A stretch of DNA of 64,000 nt from an uncultured Acidobacteriota bacterium (GTDB lineage: Bacteria > Acidobacteriota > Blastocatellia > RBC074), in NCBI GenBank assembly GCA_902825875.1, contig CADECP010000009.1, positions 107,950-171,949 of the forward strand. The letters run 5' to 3'. Each line of letters opens with the position of its first letter. Within the stretch, counting starts at the first letter, position 1. Position numbers and translations under genes: made by a program. The notes beneath the pieces were generated by a model. It worked only from the letters and a program-made list of their open reading frames with translations, was not told the origin of the DNA and made no database searches. Below are positions 1-10,129 of the stretch, piece by piece.

Positions 1-2
1 AA

Positions 3-1010
3 GTCAACGCCAACGCCCCGCGATTGCCCGCCGGTTTTTCGGATTTTGCCGCGTACCTCACTTCGCGCGATTTCGACAACCGGCGGGACGCTGAAGGAAA
101 TCGGCCAATTACGGCGACGGGCAATTCTGACTTCGTTCGCTTCAATCGCAGCACGACGGCTACGCAAACTCTGCGCGAAGGCGACAAAACCATTGTCGTT
201 TTTGGATTGAACAATCCTTCAACCAGCAACGCGACTTCCGGGATTCGCTCGGCGCTGGCAGTGCTGCGGCAGTTCCGGCCTGATCCGAACCTGACCCAAA
301 TAGAAGAACTGCAATCGCGCGGCAACAGCAATTATCACGGCGTCAGCTTTGAAGCCACGCGGCGATTGACCTCGCGCGGATTCCTTCGCGCCAGCTACAC
401 CTTGAGCAAGTTGATGGATGACGGCGTAGTCAACACATCTTCGCCTTTGGTCGCCGGAGACTTTCGCCGCGAATACAGTCTGAGCTTGCTCGATGCCAGA
501 CATCGCATCGCCGTCAGCGGGTATTTCCAAACGCCGAAATCAATCGGAGCCGTGACGCTGGCCGGAACGCTCAACGTTGCGTCAGCTCGCCCCTTCAACA
601 TCGGAGCCAACGGCAACGACCGAAACTTGGACGATGTGGATAACGACCGCCCCAACTTCAGCGGCAATGTGGATTCCATCGGCTGGCGTAAATTGGAAAC
701 GCCGCTCAATCAATCGCTGGCTGATGCGTTTTCGCTGCCGACCATCGGCACGGTTGGAAACCTGCCGCGCAACGTCGGACGCGGCCCGGCTTCGTACACT
801 TTGAATCTGCGCTTGTCTCGCCGATTTCAACTGGCCGAAAACCGACGGCTGGAATTCCAACTCGAAGCTTTCAATCCGTTGAACTCGCCCGTCTTCAGCT
901 TCGGCGCAGAGTTTGTGGATTACACGCCCGCGAGTTTGAGCAATTTTCTGGTTCCGGTGCGCACGGTCAAACCGCGCACGATGCGCGTGGGATTGAAGCT
1001 GGAGTTTTAG
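3..1010 (+). CDS. TonB-dependent receptor, C-terminal part (5' end outside window)
   Basis: The frame is open from the first bases of the window, so the start lies upstream; about 335 residues are visible. The sequence is the C-terminal half of an Oar-like outer-membrane beta-barrel. It has alternating amphipathic strands, a stretch like SFEATRRLTSRGFLRASYTLSK typical of late barrel strands, the motif LEAFNPLNSPVF close to the end, and a terminal phenylalanine (GLKLEF) as expected for BAM-recognised barrels. The closest relative in the window is the full-length receptor at 1554-4787, which ends in the same way. The likely role is uptake or binding of large substrates at the outer membrane; the substrate cannot be told. 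The family call is strong; extent and plug domain cannot be seen. Confidence 0.85.
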   Translation, partial: VNANAPRLPAGFSDFAAYLTSRDFDNRRDAEGNRPITATGNSDFVRFNRSTTATQTLREGDKTIVVFGLNNPSTSNATSGIRSALAVLRQFRPDPNLTQIEELQSRGNSNYHGVSFEATRRLTSRGFLRASYTLSKLMDDGVVNTSSPLVAGDFRREYSLSLLDARHRIAVSGYFQTPKSIGAVTLAGTLNVASARPFNIGANGNDRNLDDVDNDRPNFSGNVDSIGWRKLETPLNQSLADAFSLPTIGTVGNLPRNVGRGPASYTLNLRLSRRFQLAENRRLEFQLEAFNPLNSPVFSFGAEFVDYTPASLSNFLVPVRTVKPRTMRVGLKLEF

Positions 1011-1025
1011 CGCCAAAAACAAAAC

Positions 1026-1056
1026 GAGCCGAACGCTGCAAAACAACGTTCGGCTC
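1026..1056. terminator. Hairpin after the first receptor gene
   Basis: A perfect 10-bp stem, GAGCCGAACG at 1026-1035 and CGTTCGGCTC at 1047-1056, with an 11-nt loop, 15 nt after the stop codon. There is no T-run on the plus side. On the minus strand the stem is followed by a T-rich run (complement of 1011-1025). It is placed as a terminator for the upstream gene, but efficiency on the plus strand is uncertain. Confidence 0.55.
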
Positions 1057-1287
1057 AGTAATCTGAAGCGAGCAAGACTCCCCAGAATTACTCGCTTCCA
1101 TTAAGAACGGTGCCAGAATCCCCATACCAGCATCCGTTCCCGATGCTCTCTCCAATTGTCTGAAGGCTTTTGCTCTCAGACAGGCAGAAGATACTCCGTG
1201 ATCTGTTCCGCAAACATACGTAGTTTTACCTGTTTTTGCTGCCAGACCATCTCGTCAGACCCAACTTACCGCTCGGAAAGTATGGAC

Positions 1288-1315
1288 TTGCTGAAATTGG
1301 CGGCTTGGCTATAAT
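1288..1315 (+). promoter_or_regulatory. Probable sigma-70 type promoter for the TonB receptor at 1554
   Basis: TTGCTG at 1288-1293, a 16-bp spacer, then a consensus TATAAT at 1310-1315 followed by GCGCCCG. It lies about 235 bp before the ATG, giving a long leader. The rest of the 543-bp gap (1011-1553) holds the hairpin at 1026-1056 and no ORF that I can support. The leader contains several short self-complementary stretches but no riboswitch that I recognise. Confidence 0.5.
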
Positions 1316-1553
1316 GCGCCCGTTCCGTACCTCATTTGCTGATTTCGATCAGCACACAAAAAAGCAAAAAAGAATCAAATAAACGAGCGACGTTAGACCT
1401 GACTGTGGAAGCGGGAGAAGACTCTTCCGGGCTTTGCATAACTCAAGATTGAGAGTGCCGACAGGCATTTGCCTGTTTTCCAAACAGACACTCAAATTCG
1501 AGTCTCCCTCTCTCCTAAGTCCCTAAACCAATTCACCATTTAAGGAGAAATCT

Positions 1554-4500
1554 ATGCGACGTTCTGCCAGCTACGCATTATCAACCTGGCTCTTGCTATC
1601 AGCATTCGCATTGTTTGCGATGGCTCAAGTGCCGGTCGGAACCATCACCGGAACGGTAACCGACCCCTCCGGCGCGGTCATCCGCGATGCTTCAATCATC
1701 ATCAAAAACAAAGCCACAGGCATCGAACGACAATTGAAATCCGATTCCGATGGAAACTTTGTCGCGGCTTCGTTGGCTGCGGGTGAATATGAAGTCAGAA
1801 CAGTGGTCGAAGGCTTCCGCACCTTGTTGCGCGAAGTGACGGTCGCCACCGGCTCGGTTTCCAAAGTCGAAATGGCCTTGGAAGTCGGCCAGAAAACGGA
1901 AATCGTCACAGTCGAAGGCACAGGTTCCGCTCAAGTCAACACCGAATCTCATTCGATTGACGGCGTCATCACCCGTCAGAAAATTCAGGAACTGCCGCTT
2001 AACGGTCGCAGCTTTTTGCAATTGGCATTTTTGGAGCCGGGCGTGACGGCTTCACCGGGCACGACCTCGCAGTACAACTCGCTGTTTTCTGTCTCGATTC
2101 TGGGCGGAGCATCCAACAAAACCGCCATCACAGTTGACGGCGGAAACGTTCGTAACTCCATCGAAGGCGAAACCGGAATGAACTTCTCTCAGGAAGTGAT
2201 TCAGGAATTCCAGTTGTCTTCGTCGAATTTCGATCTTTCAACCGGCATCACCAGCGTCGGCGCTGTGAACATCGTTTCCCGCAGCGGCGGCAATGAATTT
2301 CATGGATCGGGTTATTACTTCTTCCGCGATCACAACATGTCGGCGTATCCCGGCCTGAAACGTGTTTGCCAGGAAAGCCCGAACAACCCAATCTGCCAAA
2401 ATGCGGATTCGCGCAAACGTGTCGAAGACCCATATTTCGTTCGCAGCAATCCCGGATTCTGGTTTGGCGGCCCAATCGTCAAAAACCGTGCGTACTTCTT
2501 TACCAACTACGAATACAATCGTCAGGTGCAAGCTTTCGTGGTGCAGCCCAACGTGCCTTCTGTCGCCGGTCTGGCAGGTAATTTCAGCAGCCCGTACAAC
2601 GGTCATCTTTTCAGCACCAAGTTCGATCTGAAGATCAACGACAAACACACGGTGTTCACACGCTACTCGCTGGATAAAAACAAAGGCTTTGGCCCCAGCG
2701 GCGGCGCGACCATGCCATCCAATTGGCTACAAAACACCAACAACTCCAACCAGCTTGTGACCGGTTTGACCTCAGTTTTCAAACCAACGCTGGTCAACGA
2801 CTTCCGCTTCAATTTCACTTATTGGAGGAATCGCAACCTGTTTGCCGACGGCACTGTTTGTCCTAATTGTATTGGGCTTGGCTTAGGCCAATTGTCTGTC
2901 AACGGCACTAACTTCACGGTCGGCAATACTTCGAATGCGACGCAAGGCCGCGATTTGTATCGTTACACCTTCGTTGACAACGTGACCTGGCAAAAAGGCT
3001 CGCACCGCATCCGCTTCGGAACAGAATTCGAGCACGCTCCCGGCACCGGTTTTTGGGGATTCTGCGATCCTGCTTGCAACGTGGCCGCTTCGCCAGAACT
3101 GGTTCGCAGTCTGGTTCCTGCACAATTGGTTGCGTTGGCGTTCCCCAACCTGCCAACTGTCATTCGCAACGATGCAGACCTTTTGAATTTACCGTTCCTC
3201 GGCGGAGTCGTCGGAGTAGGGGACCCCTCCCAACCTCCACCGTTTAACGTGGACAAAGCCAAACTTAACCGCCGTATGCGTTTCTTTGGCCAGGACACCT
3301 GGAAAGCCACGCCGAAATTCACGCTCAATTACGGTCTGGCCTGGAATTTCGAAAGCACACTGGTCAACCGTGATCTGGACAAACCCGCGTACCTCGCTCC
3401 GCTCTATGGCAGCGACCTGAGTCCGACCAACAACAACTACAACAACTTCTCGCCTTCGTTGGGGCTGGCGTATTCCATGAACCCAAAAACAGTCTTCCGC
3501 GCCGGCGCGGGAGTTTATTGGGACACGGAATTGTTGTGGCGGCGATTGCAGGAGCGCGCCTTTACCGGCCCGGTCGGCAATGGACGTATCCAGGTTCCGA
3601 ATACAGCTTTCGTCAATATCTTCCCTGGCATTTTGAACATCAGCCGTGGCGGAACCCCAATTGCTGTGGGCGCTGCTTTGCCAACAGGTGAATTGACCAA
3701 TCTGACAGTCGGCCAATATCAACAAATCGTCAACCAACAGATTGGCGCCATCACAGCGAGGTTGGCCCCAACAAATTTGAATGACCTGTCAGTTCGTAAT
3801 ATCCAATTGAATAAATCGGCTGCACAGCTTTATCCGAAAGATTATCCGGTGCAACGTAGCTACCACATGAACTTCGGAGTCCAGCGCGATTTGGGCAACG
3901 ACATGGTCATCAATGTTGATTTTGTCCGCCGAGTTTTCGTCAATTTGCTGTTGGGCGATCTTGACCTGAATCGGTTCAATCGCCGCGTCAACGGCGCACA
4001 AGCGCCAATCATTCCGCTTTGTGCAAACGCGCAACAACGCGGTGACATCAACGCTCAATGTTCCACCGGCCCGATCACTTTTTGGGTTCCCGGCGGACGC
4101 GGAACCTACAACGGTTTGTTGGTGAAACTGGATAAACGCTTCTCGAAGCGTTATCTGTTCACGGCTTCGTATGCCTTGACCAACAATCATGGAATCAACG
4201 GTATTAACAATCTGGACGATTATTTCCGCACTTGGGGGCCGCAGGGCGGTCGTCATCTGCTGAACTTGTCAGGTTTGATTGATCTGCCGTGGGGATTCCA
4301 GGTGGGCGTGATTTCGGCAATGGCCAGCCGTGGCCCGTTGATGCCATTGGTCACCGGAGTTGATCTGGACGGCGATGGCACGACAGCCGAACCGTTGCCC
4401 GGCCTGGAATGGAACTGTTTCAATCGTGGTTGCGGCAAAGAAGACCTGAGAACCGCTGTTGCAGCCTGGAACACCAAATACCCAGCAGGTTCCAGAGACG

Positions 4501-4787
4501 CTCGCGGCTCGGCGATTCCTCAACTGACGTTGCCGAATGATTTTGAATTTGGAGACAACTTCAGTTCGCAGGATATTCGCGTCACCAAGAAATTCACCTT
4601 CAAAGACAACGTCTCGCTTTCGATCTTTGCTGAAGCCTTCAACATCTTCAACATATCGAACCTGGGCGGATTCAACTTCACCATCAATTCCGGTGGTGCG
4701 TTTGGCCAGGCACAAGCACGCGCGAATCAGGTTTTCGGTTCCGGCGGCGCTCGCGCTTTCCAACTTGGCGGACGTTTCCAGTTCTAA
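1554..4787 (+). CDS. Oar-like TonB-dependent receptor with carboxypeptidase-regulatory-like domain
   Basis: Full-length receptor of 1077 residues. A signal peptide (residues 1-25, ending AMAQ) is followed by a carboxypeptidase-regulatory-like Ig domain at about 28-115 (GTITGTVTDPSGAVI, then GEYEVRTVVEGF). A plug-like region follows from about 140 (QELPLNGRSFLQLAFLEPGV), then a very long beta-barrel ending in FQLGGRFQF. This architecture is typical of the large receptor families of Acidobacteriota. The start is fixed by AAGGAG at 1542-1547, six bases before the ATG. It stands alone with its own promoter and two downstream hairpins. It probably acts in outer-membrane uptake of an oligomeric substrate; ligand unknown. 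TonB/ExbBD partners are not in the window. Confidence 0.92.
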   Translation: MRRSASYALSTWLLLSAFALFAMAQVPVGTITGTVTDPSGAVIRDASIIIKNKATGIERQLKSDSDGNFVAASLAAGEYEVRTVVEGFRTLLREVTVATGSVSKVEMALEVGQKTEIVTVEGTGSAQVNTESHSIDGVITRQKIQELPLNGRSFLQLAFLEPGVTASPGTTSQYNSLFSVSILGGASNKTAITVDGGNVRNSIEGETGMNFSQEVIQEFQLSSSNFDLSTGITSVGAVNIVSRSGGNEFHGSGYYFFRDHNMSAYPGLKRVCQESPNNPICQNADSRKRVEDPYFVRSNPGFWFGGPIVKNRAYFFTNYEYNRQVQAFVVQPNVPSVAGLAGNFSSPYNGHLFSTKFDLKINDKHTVFTRYSLDKNKGFGPSGGATMPSNWLQNTNNSNQLVTGLTSVFKPTLVNDFRFNFTYWRNRNLFADGTVCPNCIGLGLGQLSVNGTNFTVGNTSNATQGRDLYRYTFVDNVTWQKGSHRIRFGTEFEHAPGTGFWGFCDPACNVAASPELVRSLVPAQLVALAFPNLPTVIRNDADLLNLPFLGGVVGVGDPSQPPPFNVDKAKLNRRMRFFGQDTWKATPKFTLNYGLAWNFESTLVNRDLDKPAYLAPLYGSDLSPTNNNYNNFSPSLGLAYSMNPKTVFRAGAGVYWDTELLWRRLQERAFTGPVGNGRIQVPNTAFVNIFPGILNISRGGTPIAVGAALPTGELTNLTVGQYQQIVNQQIGAITARLAPTNLNDLSVRNIQLNKSAAQLYPKDYPVQRSYHMNFGVQRDLGNDMVINVDFVRRVFVNLLLGDLDLNRFNRRVNGAQAPIIPLCANAQQRGDINAQCSTGPITFWVPGGRGTYNGLLVKLDKRFSKRYLFTASYALTNNHGINGINNLDDYFRTWGPQGGRHLLNLSGLIDLPWGFQVGVISAMASRGPLMPLVTGVDLDGDGTTAEPLPGLEWNCFNRGCGKEDLRTAVAAWNTKYPAGSRDARGSAIPQLTLPNDFEFGDNFSSQDIRVTKKFTFKDNVSLSIFAEAFNIFNISNLGGFNFTINSGGAFGQAQARANQVFGSGGARAFQLGGRFQF

Positions 4788-4807
4788 CCCATAAACAAAT
4801 TCGTGAG

Positions 4808-4867
4808 GCAGGCTGACAGCCTGCTTTACTGAAATTCCTGCCCGGCTGACTGCAACGTCAGCCGGGC
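4808..4867 (+). terminator. Tandem hairpins after the TonB receptor
   Basis: Two stems in a row: GCAGGCT/AGCCTGC with a 3-nt loop (4808-4824), followed by TTTACT, and an 11-bp GC-rich stem GCCCGGCTGAC/GTCAGCCGGGC with a 6-nt loop (4840-4867), followed by ATTTCTGTTCT. Both look like intrinsic terminators for the plus-strand receptor. The rest of the gap up to 5206 holds only a weak 74-codon minus-strand ORF, which I do not accept. Confidence 0.7.
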
Positions 4868-5152
4868 ATTTCTGTTCTACGGTTGTAAAGTCACTCAACT
4901 ACAAGTGAAACAAGGGGAAAGATTGATTTGAGGGATTCCAGATCGCAGACGATCTGCGCCATATCTCGTAAGTAATGAAACTGGCAAAGCTGATGCGGCA
5001 TCTGCGAGCAATCACATCCAGCCCGAACGTGTAAGGCGGCAATGCGAACGATCCTTCAAATTCGGGCTGTCGTTTGACTTTGAACTGCGCGCAATTAGGC
5101 GGGTGCGGTACATTACCGATCATCTGGACGGCAACTATTCAGTGGATGTGGG

Positions 5153-5195
5153 CTACGACAATCACAACCCGGCTGACCAGTTGTGATTGTCGTAG
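5153..5195 (-). terminator. Perfect 16-bp stem-loop at the 3' end of the RND permease gene
   Basis: CTACGACAATCACAAC at 5153-5168 pairs exactly with GTTGTGATTGTCGTAG at 5180-5195 across an 11-nt loop. It starts 12 bp beyond the stop of the minus-strand permease, between two converging genes. There is no U-tract, so it may protect the mRNA 3' end and not terminate by itself. Confidence 0.5.
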
Positions 5196-5206
5196 CTGGT
5201 TGCTTC

Positions 5207-8200
5207 CTAATCCGCGCCGATCGGTTGTAGAGGTTCGGGCATGCCCTCGGTGATGGGTTTGTCGGATTTCACTTTTTCGCGTGCGCCGCGCTCTTCGATG
5301 ATGGTGTAGATCGTCGGTATGAAGAGCAGCGTAATCAACGTTGAAGTAATCATGCCTCCGATCACCACGCGAGCCATCGGAGATTGCACTTCCGCGCCTT
5401 CGCCGATGCCGAACGACATCGGGATCAAGCCCAGAATCGTCGTCAGCGAGGTCATCAGAATCGGACGCAACCGGCGACGACCGGCGAGTTCGACAGCGTG
5501 ACGGAGCGCCAACCCATCGCGTTCGCGCAGCAAGTTGGTGTAATCAATCAGCACGATGGCATTGTTGACGGCGATGCCCGCCAGCAGAATGGCTCCGATG
5601 AAAGCCTGCATGTTGAAGGTCGTGTCGGTCAGGAACAGCATCAATGAAACGCCAATGCCCGCCAGCGGAATCGAGAAGAGAATAATCAGAGGATCGCGCA
5701 GCGATTCAAATTCCGCAGCCATGACCATGTAAACCAGCACAATCGCCAGAATCAGACAAAACAGCAATTCACGGAATGATTTCTGTTGTTCTTCAAACTC
5801 TGCGCCGTAGTTCAACGAAAAACCAGAGGGCATGGTCATTCCGCGTAGCCGAGCATCAATGTCACCCATAATCGAACCCAGATCGCGTTTGGCGTAACCG
5901 GCGGTGACGCGCACCAGACGTTCCTGATCCTGACGTTCCAGCGAAACGGGGCCTTCGCGGCGTTGCATCGTGACCAGATTGCCGATCGGGATGTTCTGGC
6001 CGCTCGGCGTGGCGACGGTGATGTCGGGCAACTGGCTGATGCTGGCGCGTTGTTGTTCGTTCAACCGAACCAGAATGTTGAATTCACGGCCTTCCTGTCG
6101 GAACTGGCTGGCGCGGCGACCGCCGATGACGGTTTCCAGCGTGTCGGCCACGTCGGCGGCGTTGATGCCCAGACTGGCGGCTTTGGTGCGATCGGCTTTG
6201 ATGACCATTTCTGGCATGCCTTCGCGGCGACTGATTTGCGAATCGGTGATGCCGGGAACGGCATCCACAATGTCTTTGATTTGTTTGGCCAGTTCACTGG
6301 CGACGACCATATCGTGGCCGCGAATTTCGACGGAAACCCGTTCGCCGGATTGATTGCCCATTCGCATCATCATCTGGCCGCTGCTGGAACGCGCGCGAAC
6401 AATCAACCCCGGTTGTATATTCAATTTCGGGCGAATCAGATTGACAATTTCCTGAGTCGAACGAGTGCGTTCTTTCTTGTCTTTCAATTGCAGCCGCAGT
6501 TCGGCGCGATGTGTGGACGAAGACATAAAACCGCCGCCGCCAACTTCGGTCAGCAGGTGTTTGATTTCAGGCACTTCGCGTTTGACGATTGTCTCGGCGC
6601 GTTTGGCCAGTTCGTCCATCACCTCGACGCGCGTTCCGGGCGGCATTTCCATATCCACGCGGACTTCGCTTTCGTCTGTTTCCGGCATCATCTCGAAACC
6701 GATGTACGGAATCAGCATCATCGCTCCGGCAAACAAGGCTACCGCGCCGAACACCACAGTCTTGCGATGATTCAGCGACCAGCGAATCGCCATCTGATAA
6801 TTTTCGTCCAGCTTGTCCAGCGCCGCTCCGCTGACGGAAACGATCTTGGCCATAATCGCATGGCGTTCAGCGTCAGGCGGACGCACGCGCAGGTATTTGG
6901 AGCAGAGCACCGGAACCAGCGTCAGCCCGATCAGCAGCGAAAAAAGCTGCGAGAAGCCTACGATGTAAGCTAACTGCTGGAACATCACTCCGGTCATTCC
7001 GCCCAAAAAGACCAACGGCACAAACACGGCCACCGAAGTCAGCGTCGAAGCGATCAACGGCGCCGTCACTTCGGTCGTTCCGCTGACGGCGGCTTCGGCA
7101 TGAGTCTGGCCGGATTCACGATGTCGGAAGACGTTTTCAATGATGACAATGGCGTTGTCCACGATCATGCCTACGCCGAGTGCCAGCGCGCCGAACGACA
7201 TGGTGTTGAGCGTGAAACCGTTGGCATACATCAACAAAAACGTGCCGATGATGGTGATTGGAATCGAAGCCGCGACAATCATCGTGCTGCGGATGTTTCT
7301 GAGGAAGAGCAGCAACGCCACAATCGCCAGTAAGCCTCCGGTGATGGCGGAATCTTTCAGATTGTTGATGGACTGTTTGATGAACAGCGACGAATCGGAA
7401 ATCGGCCAGACGGAAATGTTCGGGAAGTTTTTGTTGATGCGTTCCAGTTCCTTATTGACGCGCTCGGCGACGGCGACTGTGTTCGCGCCGGACTGTTTGC
7501 GTATGGAAAACCGAATGCCGGGTTTGTCGTCAATGCGGACTTGCTGGCGGATTTCTTCGTGAGTGTCTGTGACTACGGCGACGTCTTTCAGGTAAATCGG
7601 CGTGGCATTACGCGAAGCGACAACGACATTTTGCACGTCTTTGACATCTTCAAATTCGCCCTGCGAACGCAGCAGGATTTCATATTTTCCTTCGTCAATC
7701 GGGCCGACCGGGCGATTTTGGTTTTCACGGCGCAGAATGTTGACGATGGTGTTGACTGACAAACTGTACGAGCGGAGTTTTTCAATCGAAAGTTTGACGT
7801 GAATTTCGCGGCGCAATCCGCCGCGAATGTCCACAGCGGCAACGCCGGGAACTCTTTCCAATTGTGGCTGAATGTCTTTTTCCAGCATCGTACGCATTTC
7901 ACGTGGATCCATGTTGCCGGCAACGGCCAGAAACATGATGGGGAATTGCGTCGTGTCGAATTTGAAGATCGTCGGCGGCAAAACATCTTCCGGCAAACCG
8001 CCGCGCACGCGGTCAATGCGGGTGCGTAATTCGTTGGCGGCTTCGTCCAAATTGACATTCCATTCGAATTGGACGCGCACGCTGCACGAACCTTCCGACG
8101 AAGTCGAAGAGATACGATACACGCCGGGGGCGGAACTCAGCGCCGATTCGATTGGGCGCGTCACCAGATTTTCCATTTCTTCCGGCGCAACGCCCGGATA

Positions 8201-8350
8201 ATCCGCGCGAACCGACAGCGTAGGGTTTTGAATTTCCGGCATTAAATCCACCGGCAATCGCATGAACGCGATGGAACCGAGCAGAACCAACACCGAAATA
8301 AACATATAGACCGTAATCGGACGACGCACTGAAAATGCTGGCAAACTCAT
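5207..8350 (-). CDS. Efflux RND transporter permease (HAE1/AcrB-like)
   Basis: 1047 residues, the usual length for an inner-membrane RND pump. It exports hydrophobic or amphiphilic compounds using the proton gradient, in a tripartite complex with an adaptor and an outer-membrane channel. Visible hallmarks are TM1 after [11 protein letters not shown], the pattern LPVDLMPEI, the TM4 region [21 protein letters not shown] carrying the acidic residue of the proton relay, a second duplicated half, and TM11-12 near [16 protein letters not shown]. The start is supported by GGAG six bases upstream. It lies 131 bp downstream of the adaptor gene on the same strand, so the two form an operon. No TolC-like gene is visible nearby. 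Substrate class is unknown; copper-type HME features are not seen. Confidence 0.95.
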   Translation of the reverse strand: MSLPAFSVRRPITVYMFISVLVLLGSIAFMRLPVDLMPEIQNPTLSVRADYPGVAPEEMENLVTRPIESALSSAPGVYRISSTSSEGSCSVRVQFEWNVNLDEAANELRTRIDRVRGGLPEDVLPPTIFKFDTTQFPIMFLAVAGNMDPREMRTMLEKDIQPQLERVPGVAAVDIRGGLRREIHVKLSIEKLRSYSLSVNTIVNILRRENQNRPVGPIDEGKYEILLRSQGEFEDVKDVQNVVVASRNATPIYLKDVAVVTDTHEEIRQQVRIDDKPGIRFSIRKQSGANTVAVAERVNKELERINKNFPNISVWPISDSSLFIKQSINNLKDSAITGGLLAIVALLLFLRNIRSTMIVAASIPITIIGTFLLMYANGFTLNTMSFGALALGVGMIVDNAIVIIENVFRHRESGQTHAEAAVSGTTEVTAPLIASTLTSVAVFVPLVFLGGMTGVMFQQLAYIVGFSQLFSLLIGLTLVPVLCSKYLRVRPPDAERHAIMAKIVSVSGAALDKLDENYQMAIRWSLNHRKTVVFGAVALFAGAMMLIPYIGFEMMPETDESEVRVDMEMPPGTRVEVMDELAKRAETIVKREVPEIKHLLTEVGGGGFMSSSTHRAELRLQLKDKKERTRSTQEIVNLIRPKLNIQPGLIVRARSSSGQMMMRMGNQSGERVSVEIRGHDMVVASELAKQIKDIVDAVPGITDSQISRREGMPEMVIKADRTKAASLGINAADVADTLETVIGGRRASQFRQEGREFNILVRLNEQQRASISQLPDITVATPSGQNIPIGNLVTMQRREGPVSLERQDQERLVRVTAGYAKRDLGSIMGDIDARLRGMTMPSGFSLNYGAEFEEQQKSFRELLFCLILAIVLVYMVMAAEFESLRDPLIILFSIPLAGIGVSLMLFLTDTTFNMQAFIGAILLAGIAVNNAIVLIDYTNLLRERDGLALRHAVELAGRRRLRPILMTSLTTILGLIPMSFGIGEGAEVQSPMARVVIGGMITSTLITLLFIPTIYTIIEERGAREKVKSDKPITEGMPEPLQPIGAD

Positions 8351-8378
8351 CTCTTACTCCGCTTGATGATAACTTTTG

Positions 8379-8472
8379 ATTTTCCAGTTTCTATTTTTGA
8401 ATTGCCATTTGTCATTGGCCGAATCCCGTGTGGCAATGACAAATGACAATTGGAAACTGGCAAATGGAAAAT
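8379..8472. repeat. Palindromic short-repeat element between the efflux genes
   Basis: Nested inverted repeats: ATTTTCCA/TGGAAAAT (8379-8386, 8465-8472), CCAGTTTC/GAAACTGG (8384-8391, 8453-8460) and ATTTGTCATTG/CAATGACAAAT (8407-8417, 8434-8444). The arms are made of slightly varied short words (AAATGACAATTGG and similar). It lies in the intercistronic space of the RND operon and could set relative expression of adaptor and permease. Confidence 0.7.
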
Positions 8473-8481
8473 GAAGTCAGT

Positions 8482-9831
8482 TTATTGGCTGGGGCGTTGC
8501 CCTCGCTGGCCTGGTTGTTCCGGGCCGCCTTGTTTCTGACCGTCGGGTGGACTTTGTGAGCCTCCCTGCGCTTGTTGCTGGCCGGGTCCGCCACCTTGAC
8601 GACCGCCGCCTTGTCCGCCGCCGGGGCCGCCCGCGCCGCGTTCAGCCACACGGTCGCCGTCTTTCACCAGATTGACGCCTTGCGTGATGACCTTGTCGCC
8701 GAGCTTCAGCCCGCCGAGCACTTCGACTTTGTCTTCCTGAGCCAGCCCGGTTTCGACTTCCAGAAACTTGGCTTTGTCGGCTTCGATGGTGAACACGCCG
8801 GGTTTTTCTCCGCGATAAACCAGCGCGTCGCGCGGCAACAGCAAAGTTTCGCGTTCGCTGCCAAGATTCAGTTCGACGCGGGCGAACATTTCGCCTTTCA
8901 GCAAACCGCCGGTGTTGGGGATTTCGATTTCGACCTGCCCGTTGCGCGTTTGCGGGTCTAGCAGCGGCGAAATTCGCATCACTCGCCCGTTGAATTTCTG
9001 ACCCGGCAAACTGTCAATTGTGACGTTGACCTGTGCGCCTTTTTTGATTCGGGAAATATCCTGTTCGGCGGCGTTGGCCAGAATAACCATTGGGCTGACG
9101 CTGACGATGGTGACGATGGGAGTGTTGGCTCCGGCCATTGCACCCAAATCCAGTTGGCGTCGGGCGACGATTCCGGCAATCGGAGAAAACACGCGAGTCT
9201 GACTTTGGCGAATGTTCAATTCGCGCTGTTCGGCTTCGGTTTGGCGACGCTGAGCGCGAGCCAGTTCCAGTTGCGAAGCCGCCACGCGATGCCGCATTTC
9301 CAGCCCGTCGAGTTCCTGTTGAGACAGCACGCCGTCTTTGACCAGTTGTTTGCGACGATCAAGCTCGACTTTGGCGTTGCTCAGTTCGGCTTCGCGTTGC
9401 GCGATGGAAGCGTCAGCCACGGCGATGGATGCTTTCGACCGTTCGATCTGCTGGCGAATTTCGTCGTCTTCGATGGTGGCGATCAACGTGCCGCGTGCCA
9501 CCAACTGGCCGACATCCACATTGATTTGTGTGATGCGCCCGGAAATTCGCGGGTTCACGTCCACCTGCTGTTTTGGTCGCAACGAACCAGTCAGCGCGAC
9601 TTTTTCGCTGATTTTGCCGTTGGTAATCAGCCCGGTTTGAACCTGTTGAACACGACCGCCGCCGGGGCCGCCACGACCGCCGCCCATTCCACCCGGAGCG
9701 CCGCCGCTTGGAGTTGCCGCCGCTTCGTTTTTTGCCTTGATCGTTTTGTATACCTTGTAGCCCGTGAATCCGAACAGCCCAAGGAAAAACAGAATTATCA
9801 GAAAGTGTTTGAACTTAAATTTTGTAGCCAT
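8482..9831 (-). CDS. Efflux RND periplasmic adaptor subunit (membrane fusion protein)
   Basis: 449 residues. An uncleaved-looking N-terminal membrane anchor (about 9-26) is followed by a glycine-rich stretch, then the standard MFP order. A lipoyl/barrel-sandwich half (RPKQQVDVNPRISGRI, VGQLVARGTLIATIED) comes first, then a long alpha-hairpin coiled coil at about 130-215, the second lipoyl half (RVFSPIAGIVARRQLDLG), and a beta-barrel with LLPRDALVYRGEKPGVF. It bridges the RND pump to an outer-membrane channel. The last 50 residues are an unusual Gly/Gln/Pro-rich tail (GGPGGGQGGGRQGGG). It is first gene of the operon with the permease. No strong Shine-Dalgarno is seen before the ATG. Confidence 0.93.
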   Translation of the reverse strand: MATKFKFKHFLIILFFLGLFGFTGYKVYKTIKAKNEAAATPSGGAPGGMGGGRGGPGGGRVQQVQTGLITNGKISEKVALTGSLRPKQQVDVNPRISGRITQINVDVGQLVARGTLIATIEDDEIRQQIERSKASIAVADASIAQREAELSNAKVELDRRKQLVKDGVLSQQELDGLEMRHRVAASQLELARAQRRQTEAEQRELNIRQSQTRVFSPIAGIVARRQLDLGAMAGANTPIVTIVSVSPMVILANAAEQDISRIKKGAQVNVTIDSLPGQKFNGRVMRISPLLDPQTRNGQVEIEIPNTGGLLKGEMFARVELNLGSERETLLLPRDALVYRGEKPGVFTIEADKAKFLEVETGLAQEDKVEVLGGLKLGDKVITQGVNLVKDGDRVAERGAGGPGGGQGGGRQGGGPGQQQAQGGSQSPPDGQKQGGPEQPGQRGQRPSQ

Positions 9832-9909
9832 GATGTAACGAGGATGAGAACCGTTTCCTTCTCAATGGCATAGACGGAATCTCACGAAGAATCGGATACA
9901 GATTTTTTT

Positions 9910-10041
9910 GTAACTGCTCAGCCGGTACGGAACGGGAAGCGGTAGCGCCCCGGTTTTTCGTGAGGAGTGAGCTTTGCAAGCATCCCGTCGCTACCGCTCT
10001 GGGTTCCGTACCGAGTTTTTGACTCCAGGCTGAGCAGTTAC
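9910..10041. repeat. 132-bp palindromic element, family A copy 1
   Basis: The ends are a perfect 14-bp inverted repeat, GTAACTGCTCAGCC (9910-9923) and GGCTGAGCAGTTAC (10028-10041). Inside are nested inverted words, GGTACGGAAC...GTTCCGTACC and GCGGTAG...CTACCGC. It fills most of the 298-bp gap upstream of the adaptor gene. A second copy with the same ends and exactly the same length lies at 29571-29702. Confidence 0.85.
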
Positions 10042-10129
10042 TTTTTTTGTGCTCAGTGAAGTTTGGATTAAGGCGTGGGTTACGCATCGCCGGCTGAGTT
10101 TCGGCCAAATTTATCAGAGCGTAAATTCG

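Noticed and set aside
4899-5123. 74-codon minus-strand ORF between the TonB receptor and the RND permease
   Set aside because: No ribosome-binding site, no recognisable domain, and composition unlike neighbouring genes. It lies in the space between two converging genes with hairpins at both sides.
5963-6973. 336-codon plus-strand ORF antisense to the RND permease
   Set aside because: Long only because of codon bias; rich in His, Phe, Gln and Asn, no start signal, and the permease on the other strand is unambiguous.
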